DNA of 33,632 bases from Arenimonas metalli CF5-1 (GTDB lineage Bacteria > Pseudomonadota > Gammaproteobacteria > Xanthomonadales > Xanthomonadaceae), in contig NZ_AVCK01000023.1 of NCBI RefSeq assembly GCF_000747155.1, forward strand, positions 1 through 33,632. The letters run 5' to 3'. The notes under the pieces are model-generated. The model ran no database searches, was not told the DNA's origin, and saw only the letters and a list, made by a program, of their open reading frames with translations. This document shows, in pieces, positions 8,182-15,525 of the stretch (within the stretch, counting starts at the first letter, position 1; every line of letters begins with the position of its first letter). Made by a program: the position numbers and the translations under genes.

Positions 8182-8652
8182 ATGCAGTGGACCCGCGCCC
8201 GGAGGGTCGTCGTGTTGGTCTCGATGTTGTTGGCGGTGGCGGTGGCGGTGGCGCTGGCGGCGCGTGCCGATGCCGCGTCACTCTTCAAGTGCAGCGACCG
8301 GCATGGCCGCGTCAGCTACCAGTCGGCGCCATGCGCGCCGGGCGATACGCAGGTGTGGGAGCGCGCTGTGGCGGCGGATCATCAACCCGCGTCGGCCCCG
8401 GGTGCCGGCAGCCCTACGGTGCGGAGCGCGCCGCGGGTGTCAGGCGAGGAGGTATCCCGCACCGTGGCCAGGCCGCCTCGCCAGGCGCGCGCCGTGCCGC
8501 GCGCCAGCGCGCCGCGGAAGTCGGCGTCGCGAGCCTGTCAAAGTGCGAAGGCCGCCGATGCGGCCTATCGCGCGCAGCCGCTGTCGCGGGTGAAGCATGA
8601 CGGGCTGCGTCGGCACGGGGATCGGATCCGGCTGGCTTGTGGTCCGGGATGA
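8182..8652 (+). CDS. DUF4124-like exported protein
   Basis: This 156-aa protein has a signal peptide with a long Val/Ala/Leu core (about 8-31). A short DUF4124-like motif follows: SLFKCSDRHGRVSYQSAPC, with Cys37 and Cys51 as the usual pair. The rest is basic, Ala/Pro/Arg-rich and probably disordered, ending with a Cys-containing IRLACGPG. DUF4124 proteins are small periplasmic proteins of unknown function. The ATG at 8182 has GGAG eight bases upstream, better than an in-frame GTG at 8164. It converges with the ChrA-like gene 50 bp away. Confidence 0.7.
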   Translation: MQWTRARRVVVLVSMLLAVAVAVALAARADAASLFKCSDRHGRVSYQSAPCAPGDTQVWERAVAADHQPASAPGAGSPTVRSAPRVSGEEVSRTVARPPRQARAVPRASAPRKSASRACQSAKAADAAYRAQPLSRVKHDGLRRHGDRIRLACGPG

Positions 8653-8702
8653 ACGCCGTGGCGTCCATCGCGAGGGCGAGGCGGGCCGCCCCCTTTGTCC
8701 GC

Positions 8703-9914
8703 CTAGCTGCCGGAGATCCAGCCCCAGACCGCTGCGCCGGCAATCACCGCGGGAATCAGCAGCCGCGCCTTCGAGGCGAACAGCAGCGCCAGCACGGTGG
8801 CGAACAGCGCCCACGCTTCGAAGCTGGTCAGGCTGACGCGCATCAGCGCGATGGTGGTGCCGGCGATCAGGCCGACGACGCCGGCCGTGACGCCCTCGAG
8901 GAACTGGCGCGCGCGCGGCTGGTGCACGAGCCGCTCCAGCGGTTCGTGCGCCACCAGGGTGAATGCGAAAGCCGGCAGGAAGACGCCCGCGGTCATCGCC
9001 ACGGCGCCCCAGGGCCCGCCGCCGACGTAGCCGACGAAGGTGGCGAAGATCACCAGCGGCGCCGGCAGCAGGCCCGACAGCGCCAGGCCGTCAAGGAACT
9101 GGCCGTTGCTCATCCACGCGCCTTGCGTCACCGCGTCGCGCTGCAGGAAGGGAATCACGGTGTAGGCACCGCCGAAGGTCAGCAAACCGGCTTTCAGGCC
9201 CGCCCAGAACAACAGCCATGCCGACACCGTGCCCGGGTCGACGGCCGGGCCCGCGATCCCGGAGAGGCTCAGCGTGTCCATTCCCGCCAGCCCGCCGTGA
9301 CGCACGGCGGACGCCACCGCGGCGGCCGTGATCAGCGCGATCACCCCGAGGGCGCTGGCGCGCAGGCCACGCCGCGCCGCCAGGTAGGCCACGCCGCCGC
9401 CCGCCAGGATCCATCCGAAGTGCAGGCCCGCCAACTGCGCGAATCCCGCCACGATCGCGATCGTCCACAGCCAGCGATCGGTGACCACGTGCCCGCCGAT
9501 GCGCAGCACCGCCCGCAGCACCAGCGCCGCCACTGCCACCTGCACCGCGGCGAACACGGCCTGCAGGCCTTCGATGCCCAGCCCGTACCCGACGTAGGCC
9601 CAGGACAGCGCGAACATCAGCACGAAGCCCGGCAGCATGAAGCCCAGCCCGGCCAGCAGGCCGCCCAGCCGTCCGCGCGCCAGCATGCCGAAGTAGACGC
9701 ACAGCTCGTGCGCCTCGGGGCCGGGCAGCACCTGGTACACCGCCAGCGCGCGATTGAAATGGTCGCTGTCGACCCAGCGCTCTTCGTCCACCAGCGCGTG
9801 GCGGATCATCGCGATCTGCACCACCGGCCCACCCCAGGCCAGCGCGCCGAAGCGCAGGAAGCGCAGGAAGACCTGCACCAGGGTCTGGTGCGGGATGCGC
9901 GGCGCGCTCGACAA
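8703..9914 (-). CDS. chrA: ChrA-family (CHR) ion transporter
   Basis: This 403-aa inner-membrane protein carries both CHR half-domains. The first half has FGALAWGGPVVQIAMIRH and VYQVLPGPEAHEL; the second repeats the pattern with LLTFGGAYTVIPFLQRD and ALSGLLPAPLVIFATFVGY. About ten hydrophobic segments are visible. Members of this family export chromate; some homologues have unknown substrates. The start is TTG at 9914, immediately after the TAA stop of the TetR repressor gene and in the same frame. A GTG at codon 13 is an alternative. No intergenic base separates the two genes, so translation is almost certainly coupled and ChrA would be controlled with the repressor. Confidence 0.87.
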   Translation of the reverse strand: MSSAPRIPHQTLVQVFLRFLRFGALAWGGPVVQIAMIRHALVDEERWVDSDHFNRALAVYQVLPGPEAHELCVYFGMLARGRLGGLLAGLGFMLPGFVLMFALSWAYVGYGLGIEGLQAVFAAVQVAVAALVLRAVLRIGGHVVTDRWLWTIAIVAGFAQLAGLHFGWILAGGGVAYLAARRGLRASALGVIALITAAAVASAVRHGGLAGMDTLSLSGIAGPAVDPGTVSAWLLFWAGLKAGLLTFGGAYTVIPFLQRDAVTQGAWMSNGQFLDGLALSGLLPAPLVIFATFVGYVGGGPWGAVAMTAGVFLPAFAFTLVAHEPLERLVHQPRARQFLEGVTAGVVGLIAGTTIALMRVSLTSFEAWALFATVLALLFASKARLLIPAVIAGAAVWGWISGS

Positions 9915-10553
9915 TTACTTCGGCATCGCGTGCGCGCCGACCAGGATCATCCGCACCATCGTGGTCAGCTGGTCCACGAGTTCGGCGTCGCGCTCGGGCG
10001 GCAGGTCGAGGGCGGTGGCGCCCATCGCGAAGGCGAGGCGCGTGATGGCCTTGGCGGCCAGCGCGGGCTCGGCCATCGGGCGGTTGCGCAGCTTGGCGAA
10101 GCGCACCAGGTCGTGGTGCAGCTCGTCCTCGAAGAAGCCCAGCTCGCGGTCCACGGCGCGCTTGAAGGCGTCGGAGCCGACGGTGCCCTCGCGCAGCAGC
10201 ACGTGCAGCAGCTTGTCGTCGGCGCGCACCTGTTCGATGAAGGCCTCGACCGAGCCGCGGACCACGCCGTGCTCGGCCTCGGCGCGATGGCGGGCGGCGC
10301 CGACGATCTTTCGCAGGCTCTGGCCGGCGACGTCGATCAGGGCCACGGCCAGTTCATCCACGTCGCGGAACTGGCGATAGAAGCTGTTGGGGGCGATGCC
10401 GGCCTCGCGGGCCACTTCGCGCAGGCTCAGGCTGGAGACGCTGCGGTGCGGGCCGATCAGGCGCAGCGCGGCGTCGAGCAGGTCGGCCCGGGTGATCGGG
10501 GTGCGCCGGACCGGATGCAGGTCGGCGTCGGCGGCGGAAGAGGTGGACGTCAC
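9915..10553 (-). CDS. desT: TetR-family repressor of fatty acid desaturation (FabR/DesT type)
   Basis: This 212-aa regulator has an N-terminal helix-turn-helix (about 20-65: TRADLLDAALRLIG, SLREVAREAGIAPNSFYRQF) typical of FabR and DesT. The C-terminal two-thirds is the ligand domain, which in DesT senses the ratio of saturated to unsaturated acyl-CoA. The gene is divergent from a ferredoxin reductase and acyl desaturase pair, the same order as desT-desCB in Pseudomonas aeruginosa. The start is GTG at 10553. The palindrome at 10600-10613 lies between the divergent starts and is a good operator candidate, so it probably represses the desaturase operon and perhaps itself. The downstream ChrA-like gene follows without a gap. 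Confidence 0.83.
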   Translation of the reverse strand: MTSTSSAADADLHPVRRTPITRADLLDAALRLIGPHRSVSSLSLREVAREAGIAPNSFYRQFRDVDELAVALIDVAGQSLRKIVGAARHRAEAEHGVVRGSVEAFIEQVRADDKLLHVLLREGTVGSDAFKRAVDRELGFFEDELHHDLVRFAKLRNRPMAEPALAAKAITRLAFAMGATALDLPPERDAELVDQLTTMVRMILVGAHAMPK

Positions 10554-10599
10554 GGGCGGGCCGACTCGGGGTAGGGGGCCATCATAGCGGCGCCACGGA

Positions 10600-10613
10600 T
10601 ATACAGCTGTATA
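10600..10613. promoter_or_regulatory. Candidate DesT/FabR operator
   Basis: TATACAGCTGTATA is a perfect 14-bp palindrome between the divergent repressor and desaturase genes. It overlaps the -35 element of the desaturase operon (10612-10617). A TATGAT on the minus strand at 10586-10581 may be the -10 of the repressor gene, so one bound dimer could control both. The match to a known FabR or DesT box was not tested. Confidence 0.6.
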
Positions 10614-10639
10614 GACACGCGTATGCGGCTATGTATAAT
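10612..10639 (+). promoter_or_regulatory. Promoter of the desaturase operon, probably leaderless
   Basis: The -35 is TAGACA (10612-10617, five of six), the spacer is 16 bp and the -10 is a perfect TATAAT (10634-10639). The expected transcription start is 10646-10647, exactly the A of the ATG that begins the mature-looking protein. No ribosome site precedes that ATG, so the mRNA is likely leaderless. Confidence 0.65.
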
Positions 10640-10646
10640 GCCGCCC

Positions 10647-11747
10647 ATGCGACCCGATCCCCTCCCTGTCCCGGCCCCGACCCGCTCCTCCGGGCGCCGC
10701 GCCCGCGCGCCCTTCGTGTCACCGGCCCTGTTCGACTTCTGGGCGCAGCGGCTGTCGCCGACCTGGAGCTGGGATCGCCCGCTGGCCCGGATCGTGGCCC
10801 GCGAACGGGCCGCCTCCGACGCGGTGAACCTTGTCCTGAGGCCGAACCGGCATTTCCGCGGCTTCCGGCCGGGACAGCACGTGAACCTGGGCGTCGAAGT
10901 GGACGGCCGGCGCCTGGTGCGCAGCTACAGCCCCAGCGCCCCCGCGGCCGCGGACGGCAGCTTCCGCATCACGGTCAAGGCGATCGAGGGCGGCAAGGTG
11001 AGCCGCTTCCTGCACGAGCACGCCAAGGTCGGCGATGTGGTCACGCTGGGCGAGGCTTTCGGCGAACTGGCGCTGCCGGCCGATGGCCGCAACCCGCGCC
11101 TGCTGCTCGCCGCCGGCAGCGGCATCACGCCGATGATGGCGATCTTCGCGGCGCTGGCCGCGCAGCCGGATCCGGCGCCGACCACGCTGCTGTACTCCAC
11201 GCGCACCCGCGACCAGCGCTGCTTCGTGGACGAACTGCGCGCGATCGCGGCGGCGACCCCGGCGCTGCAGGTCCGCTTCCTGCTGACGCGGGACCGCGCC
11301 GCGGCCGGCGACGAAGCGGCCGGCCGCCTCGACGCCGTCCAGCTGGCGCCGTGGCTCGACGCCAGCGCGCACGTGCTGGCCTGCGGCCCGGCCGGCTTCG
11401 TGGAAACCGCGGCCGCCTTGATCGCAACGCGCGCCGCCAGCTTCGCCGCCGAATCCTTCTCGCCGCCGGTCTTCGAAAGCACCGACACCGGCACCGTCGA
11501 ACTCACGCTCGCGCGCAGCGGCCGCACGCTCGCGGTGCCGCGCGGCCAGCCTCTGCTCGATGCGCTCGAGGCCGCCGGCCTCTCGCCCGCGCACGGCTGC
11601 CGCCGCGGCCTGTGCAACAGCTGCGCCTGCGGCAAGTCCGCGGGCAGCACCCGCCACCTGCTGACCGGCGAGCTGGAGCACGAGCCCGTCTCCGCCCTGC
11701 GCCTGTGCGTGAGCAGCGCGCGCAGCGACCTCGTCCTGGACCTGTGA
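10647..11747 (+). CDS. desC: Ferredoxin reductase with 2Fe-2S domain, desaturase electron donor
   Basis: This 366-aa flavo-iron-sulfur protein passes electrons from NAD(P)H to the desaturase encoded next to it. After an N-terminal lead (about 1-50) comes the FAD domain with RSYSP, an NAD domain with AAGSGITPMMAIF, and a C-terminal plant-type ferredoxin domain with the cluster ligands in HGCRRGLCNSCACG plus a later Cys in LRLCVSS. This is the domain order of DesC. In-frame ATGs at 10623 and 10638 lie inside the promoter, so 10647 is chosen as start. The desaturase gene begins 4 bp after the stop, indicating one operon. Repression by the divergent TetR protein is likely. Confidence 0.88.
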   Translation: MRPDPLPVPAPTRSSGRRARAPFVSPALFDFWAQRLSPTWSWDRPLARIVARERAASDAVNLVLRPNRHFRGFRPGQHVNLGVEVDGRRLVRSYSPSAPAAADGSFRITVKAIEGGKVSRFLHEHAKVGDVVTLGEAFGELALPADGRNPRLLLAAGSGITPMMAIFAALAAQPDPAPTTLLYSTRTRDQRCFVDELRAIAAATPALQVRFLLTRDRAAAGDEAAGRLDAVQLAPWLDASAHVLACGPAGFVETAAALIATRAASFAAESFSPPVFESTDTGTVELTLARSGRTLAVPRGQPLLDALEAAGLSPAHGCRRGLCNSCACGKSAGSTRHLLTGELEHEPVSALRLCVSSARSDLVLDL

Positions 11748-11751
11748 CCCG

Positions 11752-12888
11752 ATGACCGCCAAGCCCAAGAATCGCGCCCTCACGCCCGACGAACTCGACG
11801 CCTTCGCCGCCGAGCTCGATGCCCTGCGCGCCCGCACCCTCGCCACCGTCGGCCAGGCCGACGCCGACTACATACGCGCCGTATACCAGGCCGTGCGCTA
11901 CTTCGGGCTCGCCGGCCGCGTGCTGCTGATGGTCGCGGCGATCGCCGGCGCCTTCGTCACGCCGGTGCTGTGGATCGCCGGCACGCTCGGCGTGCTGTCG
12001 CTGGCGCTGTCGAAGATCCTCGAGAACATGGAGCTGGGCCACAACGTCATCCACGGCCAGTTCGACTGGATGAACGACCCGGCGCTGGATGGCCGCACCT
12101 ACGAGTGGGACATCGCCGGCACCAGCGAGAACTGGCGCAAGACCCACAACTTCCGCCACCACACCTGGACCAACGTGCGCGGACTGGACGACGACATCGG
12201 CTACGGCCTGCTGCGGATCTTCCCCGAGCAGCGCTGGCGTCCGTTCTACCTCGTGCAGCCGCTGGTGGCGGTGGTGTTCGCGATCCTGTTCGAATGGGGC
12301 ATCGCCATCCAGGACCTGCGCCTGGGCCGCTGGTTCGCGGGCAAGAAGAAAACGCGGGAATTGCTCGAAGAGTTCCGCCCGGTGGGCGGCAAGATGGCGC
12401 GCCAGGTGCTGAAGGACTACGTGTTCTTCCCGCTGCTGGCCGGCCCGTTCTTCCTGACGGTGCTGGTGGGCAACGTGATCGCCAACATCCTGCGCAACCT
12501 CTGGACCTACCTGATCATCTTCTGCGGCCACTTCACCGCCGACGCCGAGACCTTCAGCCGCGAATCGGTGCGCACCGAGGGCCGCGGCGGCTGGTACCTG
12601 CGCCAGCTCCGGGGTTCGTCCAACATCGCTGGCGGAAAACTGCTCAACCTGATGTCGGGCAACCTCAGCCACCAGATCGAGCACCACTTCTTCCCCGACG
12701 TGCCGGCCAACCGCTACGCGGCGATGGCGGTCGAGGTGCGCGCCATCTGTGCCCGCTACGGCCAGCACTACAACACCGGCTCGCTGCCGCGGCAGTTCGG
12801 CCAGGTGTGCTGGCGCATCCTGCGCCACGCGCTGCCCAGCCGCCCGCGCGCCGCGGCCGCCATCGGCGCCACGCAGGCGGCCGGGTAA
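11752..12888 (+). CDS. desB: Membrane acyl-CoA/fatty acid desaturase
   Basis: This 378-aa integral membrane di-iron enzyme introduces a double bond into acyl chains. The three histidine boxes are intact: HNVIH (His97-101), HNFRHH (His132-137) and HQIEHH (His307-312). Hydrophobic segments lie at about 52-87 and 165-185, with more at about 225-265. The order reductase-desaturase beside a divergent DesT-type repressor supports an aerobic acyl-CoA desaturase like DesB, used to adjust membrane fluidity. Substrate and regiochemistry cannot be read from sequence. The ATG lies 4 bp after the reductase stop, so translation is probably coupled. Confidence 0.9.
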   Translation: MTAKPKNRALTPDELDAFAAELDALRARTLATVGQADADYIRAVYQAVRYFGLAGRVLLMVAAIAGAFVTPVLWIAGTLGVLSLALSKILENMELGHNVIHGQFDWMNDPALDGRTYEWDIAGTSENWRKTHNFRHHTWTNVRGLDDDIGYGLLRIFPEQRWRPFYLVQPLVAVVFAILFEWGIAIQDLRLGRWFAGKKKTRELLEEFRPVGGKMARQVLKDYVFFPLLAGPFFLTVLVGNVIANILRNLWTYLIIFCGHFTADAETFSRESVRTEGRGGWYLRQLRGSSNIAGGKLLNLMSGNLSHQIEHHFFPDVPANRYAAMAVEVRAICARYGQHYNTGSLPRQFGQVCWRILRHALPSRPRAAAAIGATQAAG

Positions 12889-12958
12889 GAAAATTGCTCA
12901 TCCGGTTGTGGCGGCGCGGCATAGCCGATAGCGTCGGTACATCAGACGGCTTCCGGGA

Positions 12959-13720
12959 ATGACGATGCGCCACCTGCTGTTGCTCGCCGCGATGCTTTGC
13001 GCCGCTGCGCCCCAAGCGGCGCCCCAGGCCCCGGTCCCCGCGGTGCCGGTCATGCGCAGCTTCGCGGCCCATGCCCACGTGTCGGAGGACGGCACGGTCG
13101 CTTCGGTGGACGTTGCGCCCGAGGTGCCCGCGCCGCTCGTGGATATCGTGCGGCAGGCGGTAGCGTCGCTAGGCTTCCAGCCGGCGACGGTGGATGGCGT
13201 GCCCGCGGCCAGCCGAACGGCGGTGGTCGTGCAGATCGAGCTCACCCCGGGCGAGGCAGGCACGCTGGCCGCGCGCGTGGTCGGCGCCGAGCGTGCACAG
13301 GTGCGCATGACCCCGCCCCGATACCCGCGCGAAGCCCTGGTGGCTGCCATCAGCGGTCGCGTGATCCTGGAACTCGCGGTGTTGCCGGACGGTCGCGTCG
13401 ACCCGGCCCGGAGCCGCGTCAGTGAGGTGGAGCTGTCCCGCTATGGCGCCGCGTCCCGCCGTGGCCGCGTGTACGCACAGCAGCTGTCCGAGGCGTCGCT
13501 CCAGGCCGCGGCCGATTGGGTCGTCCAGGTCGAGGAAGTGGCCGGAGTGGCACAACCGACCCACATCGAGACGCCCGTGCTGTTCTGCGCCGCCATGGGT
13601 AAAACGCCCGGTGATTGTCCTGGGCTGGAGCCCCGTGCGCCCGGGCAGCCGCGCCGTGCCGCGGATCCCCGGGTCCGGCTGGCGCAACTGCAGGCGTCGC
13701 CCGCGGGTCCCGACGCCTGA
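12959..13720 (+). CDS. Exported TonB C-terminal-like protein
   Basis: This 253-aa protein has a signal peptide (about 1-20). A region at about 115-160 (MTPPRYPREALVAAISG, then a segment with LAVLPDGRV) resembles the TonB_C fold, in which the PxYP...A...G pattern followed by D/G-rich strands is typical. There is no N-terminal membrane anchor with a Pro-rich spacer as in true TonB, so it is probably a periplasmic protein that borrowed the fold. A second weak repeat may precede it at about 35-80. The start may be ATG 12959 or ATG 12965; neither has a clear ribosome site. A Pro/Arg-rich tail follows. Function is unknown. Confidence 0.65.
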   Translation: MTMRHLLLLAAMLCAAAPQAAPQAPVPAVPVMRSFAAHAHVSEDGTVASVDVAPEVPAPLVDIVRQAVASLGFQPATVDGVPAASRTAVVVQIELTPGEAGTLAARVVGAERAQVRMTPPRYPREALVAAISGRVILELAVLPDGRVDPARSRVSEVELSRYGAASRRGRVYAQQLSEASLQAAADWVVQVEEVAGVAQPTHIETPVLFCAAMGKTPGDCPGLEPRAPGQPRRAADPRVRLAQLQASPAGPDA

Positions 13721-13782
13721 AACCGCCCCCGGCTGGCCGCTCGTCAGCCCCAGGCCACCACGCGCCCCATTTCCGCCCAAAG

Positions 13783-13825
13783 TGTGAACCAGTTCACGTT
13801 TTCCGCGTGAAGAAGTCCGGTTAAT
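13783..13825 (+). promoter_or_regulatory. CRP/Clp-type site and -10 element
   Basis: TGTGAACCAGTTCACG (13783-13798) fits the CRP-family pattern TGTGA-N6-TCACA with one mismatch at the last base. A -10-like GTTAAT lies at 13820-13825, giving a predicted start near 13832. The centre of the site is then at -41.5, the classical position for class II activation. In Xanthomonadaceae the CRP homologue is Clp, which responds to cyclic di-GMP. The target is the DUF2007 gene at 13851. The start site is inferred from spacing. Confidence 0.5.
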
Positions 13826-13850
13826 GGCGCGGGGAAAACGGGGAAGCGCC

Positions 13851-14111
13851 ATGACGCCGGTTTACATCGCGGAGAGCGAGCTGGACGCCCAGCTCGTGCA
13901 GGACCTGCTGCTGGGCTCGGGCATCACGGCCCACATCTTCGGCCCGAACGTGGCCGGGGCCATTCCCGAAGTGCCGGCCACCGGCTTGATCCGGGTGGTG
14001 GTGGAAGACAGCGAGGCCGACCTGGCCCGCGCGCTGATCCAGCACCTTGAATCCAGCCCGGCGGCGGACGAGGACGACGCGGGTTTCCTGCTCGACAGCC
14101 AGAGCCTTTGA
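13851..14111 (+). CDS. DUF2007-type putative signal-transducing protein, copy 1
   Basis: This 86-aa soluble protein begins MTPVYIAESELDAQLVQDLL and fits the DUF2007 pattern: a short alpha/beta fold in which an ES-D-A segment and a later RVVVEDSEADLARALI helix mark the family. Its function is not known; the family is called putative signal transducing. The ATG at 13851 is preferred over 13824 because GGGGAAG precedes it at proper spacing. A close paralogue lies at 16698-16976. The CRP-type site upstream suggests regulation by a global factor. Confidence 0.75.
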   Translation: MTPVYIAESELDAQLVQDLLLGSGITAHIFGPNVAGAIPEVPATGLIRVVVEDSEADLARALIQHLESSPAADEDDAGFLLDSQSL

Positions 14112-14140
14112 CGGTTGCGACGCGCGCCGGCGCGGCCCGC

Positions 14141-14146
14141 TATGCT
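14141..14146 (+). promoter_or_regulatory. Possible -10 of the threonine aldolase-like gene
   Basis: TATGCT at 14141-14146 lies 31 bp before the ATG at 14178 in the only AT-containing patch of this gap. A TTGCGA at 14115-14120 is 20 bp upstream, wider than usual. This is a weak call. Confidence 0.3.
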
Positions 14147-14177
14147 CGGGCCTTCCCTAGCCGCTCCGGAAGTTCGC

Positions 14178-15338
14178 ATGGACCGCCGCCATTTCCTCGC
14201 CAGCAGCGGTCTCGCCGCTGCGTCCACGCTGGTGCCGCCTGCCATCGCCAGCACGGGCGCCGGAGCCACGGATCCGGGGCTTGCCACGCGCCTCGTCAAT
14301 TTCAGCACCGAGGGCCTGGGCCTGACGCCGGTCGAGTACGCCGCGCAGCTGCAGGCCGTGGCGGCCGCCGGACCGCTGGTGCCGGACAACTACTCGCTGG
14401 GCGGCGCCATCGAAGCGCTGGAGAAACAGTTCGCGACCCTGCTCGGCAAGCCCGCGGCGATGTTCCTGCCCACCGGCACGCTCGCCAACCTGGTCGCGGT
14501 GCGCACGCTGGCCGGGCCGGATCGCCGCGTGCTGGTGCAGGCGGAAAGCCATCTCTACAACGACAGCGGCGACGGCGCCCAAAGCCTGGCCGGCCTGAAC
14601 CTGGTGCCGCTGGCCGAGGGCGAAACCGGCCTCACGCTCGAGGCGGTGCAGCGCTGGGTGGCGCGTTCGGACGGCGGCCGCGTGCGTAACCCGGTCGGCG
14701 TGATCTCGATCGAGAGCCCGGTGCGCCGCCGCGACCACGCCCGCGTCGATCCCGCGGAGATCGAGCGCATCAGCACGTGGGCGCGCGCGCAGGGCATCCG
14801 CCTGCACCTCGACGGCGCGCGCCTGTTCAACCTGCCGCACGCGACGGGCCGTTCGCTGGCCGAACTCACCGCGCCCTTCGATACCGTGTACGTGTCGCTG
14901 TGGAAGCACTTCAACGGCGCCTCGGGCGCGATCCTCGCCGGCGACGCGGCGTTCATCGACGGGCTCTTCCACGTGCGCCGCATGTTCGGCGGCGCGCTGC
15001 CCGCGGCCTGGCCGCAGGTGGCGCTGGTGCCGGGTTACGCGGCGACCTACCTCGACGATTACGCCGCGGCCTGGCGCGTCGCCGACGAACTGATCGAATG
15101 CCTGCACGCCGACGGCCGCTACCGTGCGCGCAAGCTGCCCGATGGCACCAGCCGCTTCTTCCTCGCGCCCGAAGGCGGTGCCCGCGACGCGCTGGCGATG
15201 CGTGCCCGCGAACAGGGCGTGCGGATCCCATTGGCCGCGCCCGGGGCAACGGAGTTCACGCTGCAGGTGAATCCGACGCTGCTGCGGCGCCCGGCGGCGG
15301 AGATCGCGGCGGTGTTGCTGGACGCCCACGCGGCCTGA
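14178..15338 (+). CDS. Tat-exported threonine aldolase-like PLP enzyme
   Basis: This 386-aa protein belongs to the beta-eliminating lyase/threonine aldolase fold-type I PLP family. HLDGARLFNLP with Asp212, which contacts the cofactor ring, and SLWKHFNGASGAIL with the probable Schiff-base Lys243 are clear. The N-terminus DRRHFLASSGLAAAS is a good twin-arginine signal (RR, Phe, Leu, then a hydrophobic Ala-rich stretch and AIA cleavage near residue 28). Most threonine aldolases are cytoplasmic, so a Tat signal is unusual. It makes sense because Tat exports folded, cofactor-loaded proteins. Reaction and substrate are uncertain; an amino-acid lyase in the periplasm is the simplest reading. Genes on both sides encode DUF2007 and Sel1 proteins. 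Confidence 0.8.
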   Translation: MDRRHFLASSGLAAASTLVPPAIASTGAGATDPGLATRLVNFSTEGLGLTPVEYAAQLQAVAAAGPLVPDNYSLGGAIEALEKQFATLLGKPAAMFLPTGTLANLVAVRTLAGPDRRVLVQAESHLYNDSGDGAQSLAGLNLVPLAEGETGLTLEAVQRWVARSDGGRVRNPVGVISIESPVRRRDHARVDPAEIERISTWARAQGIRLHLDGARLFNLPHATGRSLAELTAPFDTVYVSLWKHFNGASGAILAGDAAFIDGLFHVRRMFGGALPAAWPQVALVPGYAATYLDDYAAAWRVADELIECLHADGRYRARKLPDGTSRFFLAPEGGARDALAMRAREQGVRIPLAAPGATEFTLQVNPTLLRRPAAEIAAVLLDAHAA

Positions 15339-15462
15339 TCGGCCCGCGCAGGCCGCCGTGATCGCGGAGGACGGGCCTCGCGCCGGTCGCCGCCGCCACA
15401 CGCTGCCTGAACGCCACGCGCTGGCCGCGCGCCCCGCGTTCGCGGCACCGCGGGGCAGCCGA

Positions 15463-15468
15463 TATCAT
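15463..15468 (+). promoter_or_regulatory. Possible -10 of the Sel1-DUF2007-EcsC operon
   Basis: TATCAT at 15463-15468 is the best -10 match in the 187-bp gap upstream of the Sel1 gene, with the start codon 58 bp further on. I see no convincing -35. The rest of the gap is GC-rich and holds no gene. Confidence 0.3.
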
Positions 15469-15525
15469 CGGGGCCTGCCTTCCGGCCCATCTGCGCCGGC
15501 CGCCACCGATTCCGGGACTTTCCGC

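Noticed and set aside
8653-8702. Terminator between the convergent DUF4124-like and ChrA genes
   Set aside because: Only a 5-bp GGCGG/CCGCC stem with a one-base loop is visible, too weak to support a call.
8637-10574. A 645-codon plus-strand frame across the ChrA-like and TetR genes
   Set aside because: Its composition (Gln, His, Arg, Ala) is typical of antisense frames, while the minus strand carries two proteins with clear family motifs.
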